Counted from the first letter of the stretch, positions 44,304-58,800 are shown. The stretch: DNA of 64,000 nucleotides from Streptomyces sp. GS7 (GCF_009834125.1 NZ_CP047146.1:2225501-2289500), one strand, 5' to 3'. Notes: a model not told the origin generated them from the letters alone. Program-made: numbers and translations.

Positions 44304-45119
44304 GTGAGTGTGGTTCCCGCGCAGGCGGTGGCCGGGGCCGGGGCGTGGCCGGACGACGGCCGCGCCGCCCCGCTGGCGCCGCGGGCCCGGCTGCTGCCCG
44401 CACTGGGCGCCGTCTACCGGGCCCAGCTCTCCCGGGCCCGGGTCGCCCGGATACCGCTGCTGTTCGTCGCCACCTTCCAGTCCGTCGGGATCATGGTGCT
44501 GCTGCGCGGTGTGGTCAGCGGCGGCGACGCGGCCCGGTCGGTGGTATCCGGCTCCGCCGTGCTGGTCGTCGCCTTCGTGGCGCTCAACCTGCTGGCGCAG
44601 TACTTCGGCCAGCTGCGGGCCGGCGGCGGGCTCGACCACTACGCGACGCTGCCGGTGCCGCCGGCCGCCGTGGTGCTCGGGGCGGCCGGCGCGTACGCCT
44701 CGTTCACGGTGCCGGGGACGGTGGCCACCGCGGTCGTCGGCTCGCTGCTCTTCCAGCTGCCGATGGCCCATCTGTGGGTGCTGGTCGCCGTCGTCCCGCT
44801 GTCGGGGGCGGCGCTGTCCGGTCTCGGCGCGGCCCTCGGGCTGCTCGCGCCGCGCCAGGAACTGGCCACCCTCGGCGGCCAGTTGGGCATGTCGGCGGCG
44901 CTGCTGCTGGGCGTGCTGCCGGCCGGGCGGATGCCCGAGGCGATCGGCTGGGCGCGCGATCTGCTGCCCTCGACCTACGGGGTGGAGGCGCTGGCGCACA
45001 GCTTCGCGCCGCGTCCCGACTGGTTCGAGGTCTGCGCCGACCTGGGCGTCTGCGCCGCCGTCGGGGTGCTCTCGCTGGCCGTCGCGACCTGGGCCTACCG
45101 CCGGGCGGCGGCCCGGTGA
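44304..45119 (+). CDS. ABC transporter permease (ABC-2 type)
   Basis: 271 residues from GTG. Six hydrophobic segments with the ABC-2 arrangement, including a conserved loop before the last helices (AREDLLPST-like: ARDLLPSTYGVEAL). It pairs with the ATPase immediately upstream to form an exporter. The substrate is not predictable from the sequence. About 80 bases separate it from the duplicated end of the ATPase gene. Confidence 0.88.
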   Translation: MSVVPAQAVAGAGAWPDDGRAAPLAPRARLLPALGAVYRAQLSRARVARIPLLFVATFQSVGIMVLLRGVVSGGDAARSVVSGSAVLVVAFVALNLLAQYFGQLRAGGGLDHYATLPVPPAAVVLGAAGAYASFTVPGTVATAVVGSLLFQLPMAHLWVLVAVVPLSGAALSGLGAALGLLAPRQELATLGGQLGMSAALLLGVLPAGRMPEAIGWARDLLPSTYGVEALAHSFAPRPDWFEVCADLGVCAAVGVLSLAVATWAYRRAAAR

Positions 45120-45187
45120 CCGGCGCGACGGGCCCGACCGGGCCTCCTGCTGCCGGGGCCACGGCGCCGACCTGGCACGATGACGGG

Positions 45188-45889
45188 GTGACCGCACCGC
45201 AGACGCCTCCCGACGGCCAGCCGTCCGAAGTACCGCACCCGTCCGATCCGGGCCCCGACGCCGCACCGGCCGGCGGCGGCCCCGAACGCGCCCGCGAGCT
45301 GCGCGAGGGCGCGCTGATCGCGCTGCTGGTGGCGCTGAGCGGGGCGCTGCTGGGGGTGCTGTGGGCCTGGCTGGCGCCGCGCATCCCGCTGGTCGCGGAC
45401 ACCCACAACGTCTACCTCAAGAACACCGAGGGCGAGGAGGCGATCGGCGCGGACGGCACCTTCGTCCTGCTGGGCCTGGCCTTCGGCGTGGTGACCGCCG
45501 CCGCGGTCTTCTACTTCCGGCGGCGCGGCGGGATCCCGCTGGTGGTCTCGCTGGTCGTCGGCGGGCTGCTGGGCGCCGGGCTCGGCTGGCTGGTCGGGAT
45601 GTGGCTGGGGCCCACGTCGGACGTGGTCGCGCACGCCCGGCAGGTCGGGCCCGGGGTGGTCTTCGACGGCCCGCTGCGGCTGCAGGCGAAGGGCGCGCTG
45701 CTGGCCTGGCCGATCGCGTCGATGCTGACGCTGCTGGCGCTGGTCGGGCTGTTCGGGCCGCGCGACCCGGAGCCGGAGTGGCCGGACTGGTCCGACCGGC
45801 CGCAGCAGGAGTCGCACCACGAGCCGCAGCAGGAGTCGCACCACGAGCCGCGGCAGGAGTCGCAGCAGGAGCCACCGGCCGGCGGTTGA
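45188..45889 (+). CDS. DUF2567 membrane protein
   Basis: 233 residues from GTG. After an acidic Pro-rich N-terminus (about 40 residues) come four hydrophobic helices with GVLWAWLAPR, NTEGEEAIGADGTF and a GGLLGAGLGWLVG pattern, which I match to DUF2567. The C-terminus has an imperfect octapeptide repeat (PQQESHHE twice, then PRQESQQE). The function is unknown. It begins 68 bases after the permease and converges on the bL37 gene. Confidence 0.75.
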   Translation: MTAPQTPPDGQPSEVPHPSDPGPDAAPAGGGPERARELREGALIALLVALSGALLGVLWAWLAPRIPLVADTHNVYLKNTEGEEAIGADGTFVLLGLAFGVVTAAAVFYFRRRGGIPLVVSLVVGGLLGAGLGWLVGMWLGPTSDVVAHARQVGPGVVFDGPLRLQAKGALLAWPIASMLTLLALVGLFGPRDPEPEWPDWSDRPQQESHHEPQQESHHEPRQESQQEPPAGG

Positions 45890-45933
45890 CGCCCGGCCGG
45901 TGGGTCCTTCCTCCAGGACGTGCCTGCCGTGCC

Positions 45934-46008
45934 TCAGGACGGCCGGCGCCCGTGATTGGCCCGGCCCTTCCTGATGCGCCACTTCCGCTTGCGGGTCCTC
46001 TTCGACAT
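45934..46008 (-). CDS. 50S ribosomal protein bL37 (24 residues)
   Basis: A 24-codon ORF, MSKRTRKRKW...ANHGRRPS, preceded by GGAGG. Basic composition, length and the ANHG(K/R)RP end match actinobacterial bL37, a short 50S protein first seen in mycobacterial ribosome structures. It is easily missed by gene finders. Recognition is from memory of that sequence, so a profile search would be decisive. Confidence 0.8.
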   Translation of the reverse strand: MSKRTRKRKWRIRKGRANHGRRPS

Positions 46009-46094
46009 GGCGTGCCTCCTCCCCGGTCGTAGCCGAGGAATAGCGAAGGGAGGCCGTGCCGTAAAGGGCGTGCGCCGGCCATGTCCGGCGGCGG

Positions 46095-46610
46095 TCAGCC
46101 GCGGGCGATCGGCGCGATCCGCGCGTCCGTCAGCGCGACCAGGTCGTCCGGCGCCAGCTCGACCTCCAGGCCGCGCCGCCCCGCCGAGACGCATACCGTC
46201 GGCCGGCCCTGCGCCGAGGCGTCGACGACCGTGCGCAGCCGCCTGCGCTGGCCGAGCGGGGAGATCCCGCCCAGGACGTAGCCGGTGCTGCGCTCGGCGG
46301 CCGCCGGATCGGCCATCGCGGCCCGCTTGCCGCCCACCGCGGCGGCCAGCGCCTTCAGGTCGAGCGAGCCGGAGACCGGCACCACGGCGACCGTGAGGGT
46401 GCCGTCGACATCCGCGAGCAGCGTCTTGAACACCTGGTCGGGGGAGACCCCGAGCGCCTCGGCGGCCTCCTCGCCGTACGACGCGGCGGCCGGATCGTGC
46501 TCGTAGGCGTGCACCGTGAACGGGACCCCGGACGCGGCCAGCGCCACCGTCGCCGGGGTGCCGCCGGACTGCTGGCCGCTCTTCCTGCCCTGCTTCGTCT
46601 TCTTCGCCAC
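46095..46610 (-). CDS. ybaK: YbaK/ProX-type Cys-tRNA(Pro) deacylase
   Basis: 171 residues. A basic Lys/Gly-rich start leads into the YbaK fold with VFKTLLADVDG, the catalytic-lysine motif region, and GYVLGGISPLGQ, which is the family signature. It hydrolyses mischarged Cys-tRNA-Pro made by prolyl-tRNA synthetase. The ATG is followed by MAKKTKQGRK. The gene stands near, but not in an operon with, the LON-domain gene. Confidence 0.92.
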   Translation of the reverse strand: MAKKTKQGRKSGQQSGGTPATVALAASGVPFTVHAYEHDPAAASYGEEAAEALGVSPDQVFKTLLADVDGTLTVAVVPVSGSLDLKALAAAVGGKRAAMADPAAAERSTGYVLGGISPLGQRRRLRTVVDASAQGRPTVCVSAGRRGLEVELAPDDLVALTDARIAPIARG

Positions 46611-46705
46611 CGCGGTGTCGCCTCACTCGTACGGAACCCGGACCCGGGAGCGCGCGACCGGCACCCCCGCGCTGTGCGGCCGCCCGGACTCCCGGCCGCC
46701 GCACG

Positions 46706-47458
46706 TCAGTTGGGGCTGGTCGGCTGCCGGGTCAGGTCCACGGCCGGCAGCGACGGGAGCTTATCGAGCAGCGCCGACTCGTGGCGAAGCAGCTTCAGCT
46801 CCTGCCCGAGCCGGGCCGCGGTGTCCGGCGCCTCCAGCAGCTGTTGCTTGGCGGGCACGTCCAGGACGGCCGCCGCGGCGACGAGGTACGACAGCACCGA
46901 CGGGTCGGCGGGCAGGTCCTGGCCGCTGGACAGGGTCCGCTCGTGTGCCCAGGCCAGCCGCTTCTGGTACGTGCGGAAGGCCCGGACGACGCCCGACGCC
47001 AGCACGCCCGCGCCCTCGCCCTGGTCCTCCGCCAGCTCCGTCAGCTCGGCCGTCAGATACGGGCCGGAGGCGTCGACCGAGTGCAGCCGGAAGCGGGTGG
47101 TGCCGGTGGCCAGGACCTCGTAGCCGGGGTCGGAGCCGGATCCGGCGGACTTCTCCCGGATGGTCGCCGCGTCCGCGACGCAGCCGACGGCGTGGAACGC
47201 CCGGATCGGCTCGTCGCCGAAGCCCGCGGCCGGGCCGTCGCCGGCCGGGAGGGTGGCGTCCGGCAGTCCGGGCGCGGTGGGCGCGACCTCGCGGCCGTCC
47301 CGGATGGCGATCACCGCGAACCGGCGGTCGTCCTCGGGCGCGGCCTGGAGATCGCGCATCATCGCCCGGTACCGCGCCTCGAAGACGTTCAGCGGGAGCA
47401 CCAGTCCCGGGAACAGCACCGAGTTGAGGGGGAAGAGCGGCAGGCGAACGGAGGTCAC
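46706..47458 (-). CDS. LON substrate-binding domain protein
   Basis: 250 residues from GTG at 47458 (VTSVRLPLFPLNSVLFPG). The motif LPLFPLNSVLFPG and NVFEARYRAM mark the N-terminal LON domain (PF02190) with no protease domain, as in the free-standing actinobacterial proteins. No ribosome-binding site is visible; TAGGCT lies 8 bases before the GTG and could be the -10 of a leaderless transcript. Role unknown: substrate or protein binding is inferred from the domain. Confidence 0.88.
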   Translation of the reverse strand: MTSVRLPLFPLNSVLFPGLVLPLNVFEARYRAMMRDLQAAPEDDRRFAVIAIRDGREVAPTAPGLPDATLPAGDGPAAGFGDEPIRAFHAVGCVADAATIREKSAGSGSDPGYEVLATGTTRFRLHSVDASGPYLTAELTELAEDQGEGAGVLASGVVRAFRTYQKRLAWAHERTLSSGQDLPADPSVLSYLVAAAAVLDVPAKQQLLEAPDTAARLGQELKLLRHESALLDKLPSLPAVDLTRQPTSPN

Positions 47459-47516
47459 AGCCGGTAAGCCTAGAGCCTGCGGCGGCGCGGGCCACCACCC
47501 CGTCCCCGTACCGGTG

Positions 47517-49118
47517 CTATTGCCGTTGCAGCAGCCGGGACGCACCGGTCGCCATGGTCGTCGCCAGCACCCACCCTGCCAGGATCATCACCGCCGCCAC
47601 CCACTGGGCGAGGCCGGCCGGCGCCCAGAGTTCGCCCTGATGGAGATCGACCAGCGGCAGCAGCAGATCCAGCGAGTAGAGGTACGGGTTCCAGTGCGGC
47701 GCCTCGTCGTGCTTGAGGAGCGGTGGAGGATAGGCGGAGAAGTACGCGGTGCCGATCGCCCACAGGACCGCCATCCACAGCGCGGCCCGCCCCGGCCGGT
47801 AGCCGTAGGCCACCGTCCAGTCCTGGAGGAACCCCCACGCCTTCGCCGCCAGCGGCAGCGTCTCGCGGCGCCGCCGTTGCTTGGCCAGCTGCACCTCCCG
47901 GGCGTCCGCGTCCTCGCCCATCGCGCGCAGCGAGGCGGCCAGCATCTCGTACGGCTCGGGCGCGTACTCGGGGGTCGCCGCGGCCACCCACTGGAGCCGC
48001 TGCGCGAGCGGGAAGTGGCCGCGCGGGATCAGCGTCTCGTAGGAGAAGCCGGCCATCATCAGCCCGCCCAGCCCCGGCCAGCTCGCCGACTTGTCGACGA
48101 GGTTGACGACCCGGGCGCCGGAGAGGATCACCCGGCCGCGCTGCGGGCGCTCGCCCAGGAACCGCAACTCCGGGGTGTGGATGCGGCGCAGCGACAGCTC
48201 CTGGTCGGACTCCATCACGAACCGGGCGTGCTCCAGGTCCACCGCGTCCCCGAACCGCCCGTCGTCCAGCCGCACCCCGCCCTCGCACTCGAAGCGCTGC
48301 ATCCGCGTGCCGCGCGCGGGGGTGTGGGTGATGCCGTACGGGGGTGTGGCGCCGCTGGAGAACGGGGAGTTGGCCAGGCCGGCGGCGGTCAGGTACAGGG
48401 TGCGCTCGACGGTCAGCTGGGGGGCGTTCAGCGCCCGGCGGCCGAACGGATTGCTCAGGTGGCTGCCGCGCAGGCTCAGCGACACCCCCACGGTGGCGCC
48501 GCGCAGCGACAGCTCGCCGTGCGACTCCAGCATCTCGGCCTGGAGGTCCTGGCCGACGGTCATCCCGTCCGCCGTGATCGAGCGGCCCTGCCGGTCCTTG
48601 TGCACCACGGCCTGGTTGAGCATCAGGTCGGTGCCGATGTGCGCGTCCGTCAGCCTGATGCCGGACTGCACCACGCAGCGCGGCAGGTGCAGATCGCCCT
48701 CGGTGTGCAGCCGGGCCGCCTCCAGCCGGGGTATCGCGCAGTTCGCCATCCGCAGCGTGGTGAACCGGCTCTCCGGCAGCAGCACCTCCGCCTCGAAGCG
48801 GCAGTCCCGCAGCTCCACGAATGGCTTGATCGTGCCGCCCGCAAGGTCGAGAGTGTCCGTTATGTACGCACCGGTCAGCTTGAGTGCGGAGACCCGGCCG
48901 GGCTGCGCCGGCGGCCCGTCGAGCAGCAGCAGCGCCAGTATCCGGGCCCGTACCCGGCGCTCCGGGCCCCACAGATGCTGCCCGTGCGGATCGTCGCGGG
49001 ACGCCTCGCGGGTGTGCAGATCGCAGGTACTGCCGTTGCGGAACGCCTGCCACATGCTCCATTCCGCCGAGGTCAGTCGCAGGTCGGCGGGCGCGTCGCC
49101 GTCCCTGGCTCCGGTCAC
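47517..49118 (-). CDS. Repeat-rich membrane-associated protein
   Basis: 533 residues from GTG with GGGGGATC upstream. Residues about 70-400 carry many short beta-type repeats in the style of pentapeptide or bactofilin-like solenoids (e.g. FEAEVLLPESRF, GDLHLPRCVV, GELSLRGATVG, GVRLDDGRFG). The last third has at least two membrane helices (ALWMAVLWAIGTAYFS and WVAAVMILAGWVLATTM). Annotators often call it a membrane-associated oxidoreductase, but I see no redox motif. Function unknown. Confidence 0.8.
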   Translation of the reverse strand: MTGARDGDAPADLRLTSAEWSMWQAFRNGSTCDLHTREASRDDPHGQHLWGPERRVRARILALLLLDGPPAQPGRVSALKLTGAYITDTLDLAGGTIKPFVELRDCRFEAEVLLPESRFTTLRMANCAIPRLEAARLHTEGDLHLPRCVVQSGIRLTDAHIGTDLMLNQAVVHKDRQGRSITADGMTVGQDLQAEMLESHGELSLRGATVGVSLSLRGSHLSNPFGRRALNAPQLTVERTLYLTAAGLANSPFSSGATPPYGITHTPARGTRMQRFECEGGVRLDDGRFGDAVDLEHARFVMESDQELSLRRIHTPELRFLGERPQRGRVILSGARVVNLVDKSASWPGLGGLMMAGFSYETLIPRGHFPLAQRLQWVAAATPEYAPEPYEMLAASLRAMGEDADAREVQLAKQRRRRETLPLAAKAWGFLQDWTVAYGYRPGRAALWMAVLWAIGTAYFSAYPPPLLKHDEAPHWNPYLYSLDLLLPLVDLHQGELWAPAGLAQWVAAVMILAGWVLATTMATGASRLLQRQ

Positions 49119-49439
49119 GGTGGATCCCCCTTGCTGTGCGTGCCTGTGTGCCGTGCGATGCCGGTGTGTGCCGTGCCGCGTACCGTGCTGCGGCCCCGCG
49201 GGGCCGCACTACCTGTTCGGACGCATCCCGGCGGCCGTCTTCCCGCCCGCCCCACGGATGCCCCCCGTACGCCCGCACCGTCCCCTTGCCCGCCTCGTGA
49301 CCGGTTGAACACGCGTGGTCAGGGCCAACTCCGGTCAACTTCGCGGGGCCGGGTCGCGGCGGTGCGCGCCGTGCGTCACTGCGTATCACTGAGTGATACG
49401 GCCGCTCGGCCCCGAGAGCGGGTCTGAGACACTGGTGGG
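49119..49439. other. Intergenic region upstream of hisD
   Basis: This 321-base gap has no ORF with support. It contains several TGCCGTG/GTGTGCCG repeats near 49135-49185, a perfect 18-base palindrome GCGGCCCC/GGGGCCGC (49190-49207), and, near its right end, the operator described next. GACACT (49429-49434) lies 5 bases before the hisD GTG and could be the -10 of a leaderless transcript. Confidence 0.6.
49382..49400. promoter_or_regulatory. Palindromic operator candidate upstream of hisD
   Basis: CGTATCAC-TGA-GTGATACG is a perfect 8-3-8 inverted repeat centred about 49 bases before the hisD start. Its size and symmetry suit a dimeric regulator. I cannot assign it to a known protein. Confidence 0.5.
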
Positions 49440-52526
<3,087 letters not shown>

Positions 52527-52527
<1 letters not shown>

Positions 52528-52691
52528 TGAACGGCCTGTCCACCGTCTTCATCCTCGTGGGCCTCTTCCTCGTCGGCGGGGTCTACTCCTTCTGGAAGCA
52601 GAAGCTGCCCAAGAGCGTCATCACGCTCATGGCCATCGCCTCCGGGATGTGCCTGGTCGCCGGTGTGATGCGGCTGGGGGTGTGGAATTGA
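52527..52691 (+). CDS. 54-residue membrane protein in the his operon
   Basis: Starts at the ATG fused to the hisB stop and ends in a TGA overlapping the start of his[23 protein letters not shown] is a membrane helix, followed by a short KQKLPKS loop and a second helix [17 protein letters not shown]. No His-pathway role is known to me. The exact coupling on both sides suggests it is conserved here. Confidence 0.75.
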
Positions 52692-53338
52692 CCGCCTCGG
52701 CACCCCGTAAGAAGGTCGTCGTCTTCGACTACGGCTTCGGCAACATCCGGTCCGCCGAGCGCGCCCTGGCCCATGTCGGCGCGGACGTGGAGGTCACCCG
52801 CGACTACGACACGGCCATGAAGGCCGACGGGCTGCTGGTCCCCGGCGTCGGCGCGTTCGCCGCCTGCATGCGCGGTCTCAAGGAGGCCCGCGGTGACTGG
52901 ATCGTGGGCCGCCGGCTGTCCGGCGGCCGTCCGGTGATGGGTATCTGCGTCGGGATGCAGATCCTCTTCGGCCGCGGCATCGAGCACGGTGTGGAGACCG
53001 AGGGCCTGGACGAGTGGCCCGGCACGGTCGGCCCGCTCAAGGCCGAGGTCGTCCCGCACATGGGCTGGAACACCGTCCGCGCCGCCGAGGGCTCGCGGCT
53101 CTTCGCCGGGCTGCCCGCCGACGCCCGCTACTACTTCGTGCACTCCTACGCGGTCCACGACTGGGAGCTGGAGGTCGGCAGCACCAGTATCGCCGCGCCG
53201 AAGGTCACCTGGGCCACCCACGGGGAGCCGTTCGTGGCCGCGGTCGAGAACGGCCCGCTGTGGGCCACCCAGTTCCACCCCGAGAAGTCCGGCGACGCCG
53301 GCGCCCAGCTCCTGACCAACTGGATCGAGACCCTGTGA
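52682..53338 (+). CDS. hisH: Imidazole glycerol phosphate synthase, glutaminase subunit HisH
   Basis: 218 residues from GTG; a TTG 6 bases later overlaps the previous stop (TTGA) and has better spacing from GGGGG, so it may be the real start. Class I glutaminase with C89 in GICVGMQ and the His/Glu pair in TQFHPEKS. It supplies ammonia to HisF for the fifth step. Its TGA overlaps the priA ATG (TGATG). Confidence 0.95.
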   Translation: MELTASAPRKKVVVFDYGFGNIRSAERALAHVGADVEVTRDYDTAMKADGLLVPGVGAFAACMRGLKEARGDWIVGRRLSGGRPVMGICVGMQILFGRGIEHGVETEGLDEWPGTVGPLKAEVVPHMGWNTVRAAEGSRLFAGLPADARYYFVHSYAVHDWELEVGSTSIAAPKVTWATHGEPFVAAVENGPLWATQFHPEKSGDAGAQLLTNWIETL

Positions 53339-54072
53339 TGTCCCCCTCCGCGAAGCAGCTCGAACTCCTCCCCGCAGTGGACGTCCGCGACGGCCAGGCG
53401 GTCCGCCTGGTGCACGGCGAGTCCGGCTCCGAGACCTCCTACGGCGACCCGCTCCAGGCCGCTCTCACCTGGCAGCGGGCCGGCGCCGAATGGCTGCACC
53501 TGGTCGACCTGGACGCCGCGTTCGGCACCGGCGACAACCGTGCGCAGATCGCCGAGGTCGCCCGCTCCATGGACATCAAGGTGGAGCTGTCCGGCGGTAT
53601 CCGCGACGACGACTCGCTGGCCGCCGCCCTGGCGACCGGCTGCACCCGCGTCAACATCGGCACCGCCGCGCTGGAGGACCCCGACTGGGTCGCCAAGATC
53701 ATCGCCGAGTACGGCGACCGGATCGCGGTCGGCCTGGACGTGCGCGGCACGACCCTGCGCGGACGCGGCTGGACCCGCGACGGCGGCGACCTCTACGAGA
53801 CGCTGGCCCGCCTGGACTCCGAGGGCTGCGCCCGCTACGTCGTCACCGACATCAACAAGGACGGCACCCTCCAGGGCCCCAACCTGGAACTCCTCAAGAA
53901 CGTCTGCGCGGCCACCGACCGCCCGGTCGTCGCCTCCGGCGGCGTCTCCTCCCTGGACGACCTGCGGGCGATCGCGACCCTGGTGCCGGAGGGTGTCGAG
54001 GGCGCCATCGTCGGCAAGGCGCTCTACGCGAAGGCGTTCACCCTGGAAGAGGCACTGGCAGCAGTGTCGTAA
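53338..54072 (+). CDS. priA: Bifunctional HisA/TrpF isomerase PriA
   Basis: 244 residues of a TIM barrel with [23 protein letters not shown] and the phosphate-binding [11 protein letters not shown]. In Streptomyces and mycobacteria this HisA homologue also performs the phosphoribosylanthranilate isomerase step of tryptophan synthesis (PriA), since trpF is missing; this is inferred from the organism. It links the his operon to the trp genes nearby. Confidence 0.93.
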   Translation: MSPSAKQLELLPAVDVRDGQAVRLVHGESGSETSYGDPLQAALTWQRAGAEWLHLVDLDAAFGTGDNRAQIAEVARSMDIKVELSGGIRDDDSLAAALATGCTRVNIGTAALEDPDWVAKIIAEYGDRIAVGLDVRGTTLRGRGWTRDGGDLYETLARLDSEGCARYVVTDINKDGTLQGPNLELLKNVCAATDRPVVASGGVSSLDDLRAIATLVPEGVEGAIVGKALYAKAFTLEEALAAVS

Positions 54073-54094
54073 CGGTCAACGGGAAGGCGGCGTC

Positions 54095-54505
54095 ATGACC
54101 ATCGAGCGCGTACGGACCGACAGTCCCTGGGAAGAGACCCTTGGCTTCGCGCGCGCCGTGGCGGCCGGCGACCGCGTCCTGGTCGCCGGCACCCTGCCGC
54201 TGGTCGGCGGCGTCCTCCAAGGGGAGGGCGACCCCTACGTCCAGACCAGGGTCGCCTTCGGCAACGCGCTGGCGGCGCTCAAACCCTTCGGCCTGGGCGC
54301 CGCGGACGTGCTGCGCACCCGTGTGTACCTGACCCACCTGCGCGATGTGGACGCGGCCGGCCGCGCCCACCGCGAGCTCTTCGAGGCCGCGCCGCCCGCC
54401 GCGACCATGGTCGTGGTCTCCGGCTTCGTCGACTCCCGCGTACTCGTCGAAGTAGAACTAGAAGCCTTCCGGGACGCGTCCCGGGAAACTGTCAGAGAGG
54501 GCTGA
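54095..54505 (+). CDS. RidA-family protein
   Basis: 136 residues from ATG with GGGAAGG upstream. The YjgF/RidA fold is visible, with TRVAFGNALAALKPFGLG and a VRTRVYLTHLRD-like strand (RTRVYLTHLRDVD), but the classical Arg of RidA is placed in the RTRVYL region. RidA members hydrolyse reactive enamines and imines. Positioned between priA and hisF, where it might deal with intermediates of the pathway; that is inference. Confidence 0.85.
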   Translation: MTIERVRTDSPWEETLGFARAVAAGDRVLVAGTLPLVGGVLQGEGDPYVQTRVAFGNALAALKPFGLGAADVLRTRVYLTHLRDVDAAGRAHRELFEAAPPAATMVVVSGFVDSRVLVEVELEAFRDASRETVREG

Positions 54506-54511
54506 ACCGAC

Positions 54512-55267
54512 ATGACCCTGGCGGTCCGCGTCATCCCCTGCCTGGACGTCGACAACGGCCGCGTCGTCAAGGGCGTCAACTTCCAGAACCTGCGCGACGC
54601 GGGCGACCCCGTCGAGATGGCGAAGGTCTACGGCCAGGAGGGCGCCGACGAGTTGACCTTCCTCGACATCACCGCCTCCTCCGGCAACCGCGAGACGACC
54701 TACGACGTCGTCCGGCGCACCGCCGAGCAGGTCTTCATCCCGCTCACCGTCGGCGGCGGCGTCCGCACGGCCGAGGACGTCGACCGGCTGCTGCGCGCCG
54801 GCGCCGACAAGGTCGGCGTCAACACCGCCGCGATCGCCCGCCCCGACCTGATCCGGGAGATCGCCGAACGCTTCGGCAGCCAGGTGCTGGTGCTCTCCGT
54901 CGACGCCCGCCGCACCGCCGCGGGCTCCTTCGAGGTCACCACCCACGGCGGTCGCCGCTCGGCCGGCATCGACGCCGTCGAGTGGGCGCACCGCGCCGCC
55001 GAGCTGGGCGCCGGCGAGATCCTGCTCAACTCCATGGACGCCGACGGCACCAAGGACGGCTACGACGTGGAGATGATCGAGGCGGTCCGCAGGCACGTCT
55101 CCGTGCCGGTCATCGCCTCCGGCGGCGCCGGAAAGCTCGGCGACTTCGCCCCGGCGGTCGCCGCCGGCGCCGACGCGGTGCTGGCCGCCTCCGTCTTCCA
55201 CTTCGGCGACCTGCGCATCGGCCAGGTCAAGGAGGCCCTGCGCGAGGCGGGGCACCCGGTCCGCTGA
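54512..55267 (+). CDS. hisF: Imidazole glycerol phosphate synthase, cyclase subunit HisF
   Basis: 251 residues from ATG, six bases after the RidA stop. TIM barrel with the conserved start [20 protein letters not shown], catalytic Asp in that motif, [14 protein letters not shown] and the second catalytic Asp region [15 protein letters not shown]. It works with HisH to form IGP and AICAR. It is the last his gene of this block; a convergent terminator follows. Confidence 0.97.
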   Translation: MTLAVRVIPCLDVDNGRVVKGVNFQNLRDAGDPVEMAKVYGQEGADELTFLDITASSGNRETTYDVVRRTAEQVFIPLTVGGGVRTAEDVDRLLRAGADKVGVNTAAIARPDLIREIAERFGSQVLVLSVDARRTAAGSFEVTTHGGRRSAGIDAVEWAHRAAELGAGEILLNSMDADGTKDGYDVEMIEAVRRHVSVPVIASGGAGKLGDFAPAVAAGADAVLAASVFHFGDLRIGQVKEALREAGHPVR

Positions 55268-55276
55268 AGGACCGCC

Positions 55277-55306
55277 GGGCCGGGCCCGTCCAGCACGGCC
55301 CGGCCC
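55277..55306. terminator. Bidirectional terminator, hisF / sdhB
   Basis: GGGCCGGGCC (55277-55286) and GGCCCGGCCC (55297-55306) form a 10-bp stem with a 10-base loop in the 45-base gap between the two convergent operons. Confidence 0.65.
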
Positions 55307-55312
55307 CGCCGG

Positions 55313-56049
55313 TCAGCGCTTCCGGGCCGCCCGGACGAACTCCCGGTTCATCGTCGCGATGCTGAAGAGCGGTATGCCCTTCGGGCAGGCGGTGGCGCAT
55401 TCGCCGGTGTTGGTGCAGCCGCCGAAGCCCTCGGCGTCCATCTGGCCGACCATGTCCAGGACCCGGGACTCCCGCTCCGGGGCGCCCTGCGGCAGCGAGT
55501 TGAGATGGACGACCTTGGCGGAGGTGAAGAGCATCGCCGAGCCGTTGGGGCAGGCCGCCACGCACGCGCCGCAGCCGATGCACTCGGCGTGCTCGAAGGC
55601 GGTGTCGGCGGCCGGCTTGGGGACGGCGGTGGCGTGCGCCTCGGGGGCGGAGCCGGTGGGCGCGGTGATGTAGCCGCCGGACTGGATGATCCGGTCGAAG
55701 GCGGAGCGGTCGACGACCAGGTCCTTGACGACCGGGAAGGCCGCGGCGCGCCAGGGCTCGATGTCGATGGTGTCGCCGTCGGAGAACGACCGCATGTGCA
55801 GCTGGCAGGTGGTGGTCCGCTCCGGCCCGTGGGCGTCGCCGTTGATGACCAGGCTGCACGCGCCGCAGATCCCCTCGCGGCAGTCGTGGTCGAAGGCGAC
55901 CGGATCGTCACCGTCCAGGATCAGCCGCTCGTTGAGGGTGTCGAGCATTTCGAGGAACGACATGTCCGGCGAGACGCCGTCGACCTCGTAGGGGGTCATG
56001 GTGCCGGGGGCGGCGGCGTTCTTCTGGCGCCAGACGCGCAGGGTGAGCC

Positions 56050-56053
<4 letters not shown>
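55313..56053 (-). CDS. sdhB: Succinate dehydrogenase iron-sulfur subunit SdhB
   Basis: 246 residues. The [2Fe-2S] site is [10 protein letters not shown]...TTTC. The second half has [12 protein letters not shown] and [12 protein letters not shown] for the [4Fe-4S] and [3Fe-4S] clusters. It hands electrons from SdhA to the cytochrome b subunit. ATG overlaps the sdhA stop (ATGA), so it is the last gene of sdhC-sdhA-sdhB. Confidence 0.95.
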
Positions 56054-58035
<1,982 letters not shown>

Positions 58036-58036
58036 G

Positions 58037-58741
58037 TCAGCTCACTACTCCGGTCATCACGGAGACGGGGACGGCGATGAAGCCGGCGGTCAGGACGGCG
58101 GCGAGGACGTTCGCCAGGCCCTTGAGCAGCCGGTCGCGGCCGGGCCGGTTGGCGCCCAGGGTCTGCGCGGCGCTCCAGAAGCCGTGCCGGACGTGCAGGC
58201 CGAGCGCGAGCATCGCCACGATGTAGATCACGTCGCCGTACCAGGTGGAGAAGGTCGCCACGACGTTCTCGTACGGGTGGCCGGCCTCGGCGCGCGGGTT
58301 CACCGTCAGCGTCGTCAGGTCCAGGATGTGCCAGACGATGAACAGGCCGAGGATGACGCCTCCCCAGCGCATGGTGCGGGTGGCGTAGCTCGCGCGGCGG
58401 CGCTGGTGCGCATACTTGGCCGGGCGTGCGGCGATGTCCCGGCGGCTGAGCTGGTAGGCGGCCACCGCGTGCGTGACGACCGCGGCGACCAGCACCACCC
58501 GGGCGAGCCACAGGAACCACTCGTGGTGCAGGAAGGGCTCGCCGATGGTGCGCAGCCAGGCGGCGTAGGCGTTGAAGTCCGGGGGCCCGAAGAAGATCTT
58601 GAGGTTGCCCATCATGTGGACGACCAGATACAGCAGCATCACGATGCCGCTGACGGCCATCGCCGTCTTCTTGCCGACGGTCGAGCGCCACAGAACGCCC
58701 GTGAAGGACGGCCGTCGATCCGTCCTTGTGTCCAGTGCCAT
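58037..58741 (-). CDS. sdhC: Succinate dehydrogenase cytochrome b subunit SdhC
   Basis: 234 residues with five membrane helices. Conserved His residues for two haems lie in [54 protein letters not shown], and [15 protein letters not shown] single large anchor with five helices is the Bacillus/actinobacterial class B type that reduces menaquinone. It is the first gene of the operon and is divergent from the LysR regulator. Confidence 0.95.
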   Translation of the reverse strand: MALDTRTDRRPSFTGVLWRSTVGKKTAMAVSGIVMLLYLVVHMMGNLKIFFGPPDFNAYAAWLRTIGEPFLHHEWFLWLARVVLVAAVVTHAVAAYQLSRRDIAARPAKYAHQRRRASYATRTMRWGGVILGLFIVWHILDLTTLTVNPRAEAGHPYENVVATFSTWYGDVIYIVAMLALGLHVRHGFWSAAQTLGANRPGRDRLLKGLANVLAAVLTAGFIAVPVSVMTGVVS

Positions 58742-58800
58742 GGGTCCCGACGGTAGGGACGGTGCCGCCGATCAGTCCAAGACATGGTGCGGCTCATCTC

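Noticed and set aside
41727..45266. 1179-residue minus-strand ORF
   Set aside because: Spans four well-supported plus-strand genes and their gaps; no motif; antisense artefact.
49135..49185. TGCCGTG-like repeats upstream of hisD as an origin or iteron array
   Set aside because: They are irregular in spacing and orientation, few in number, and not near any replication gene.
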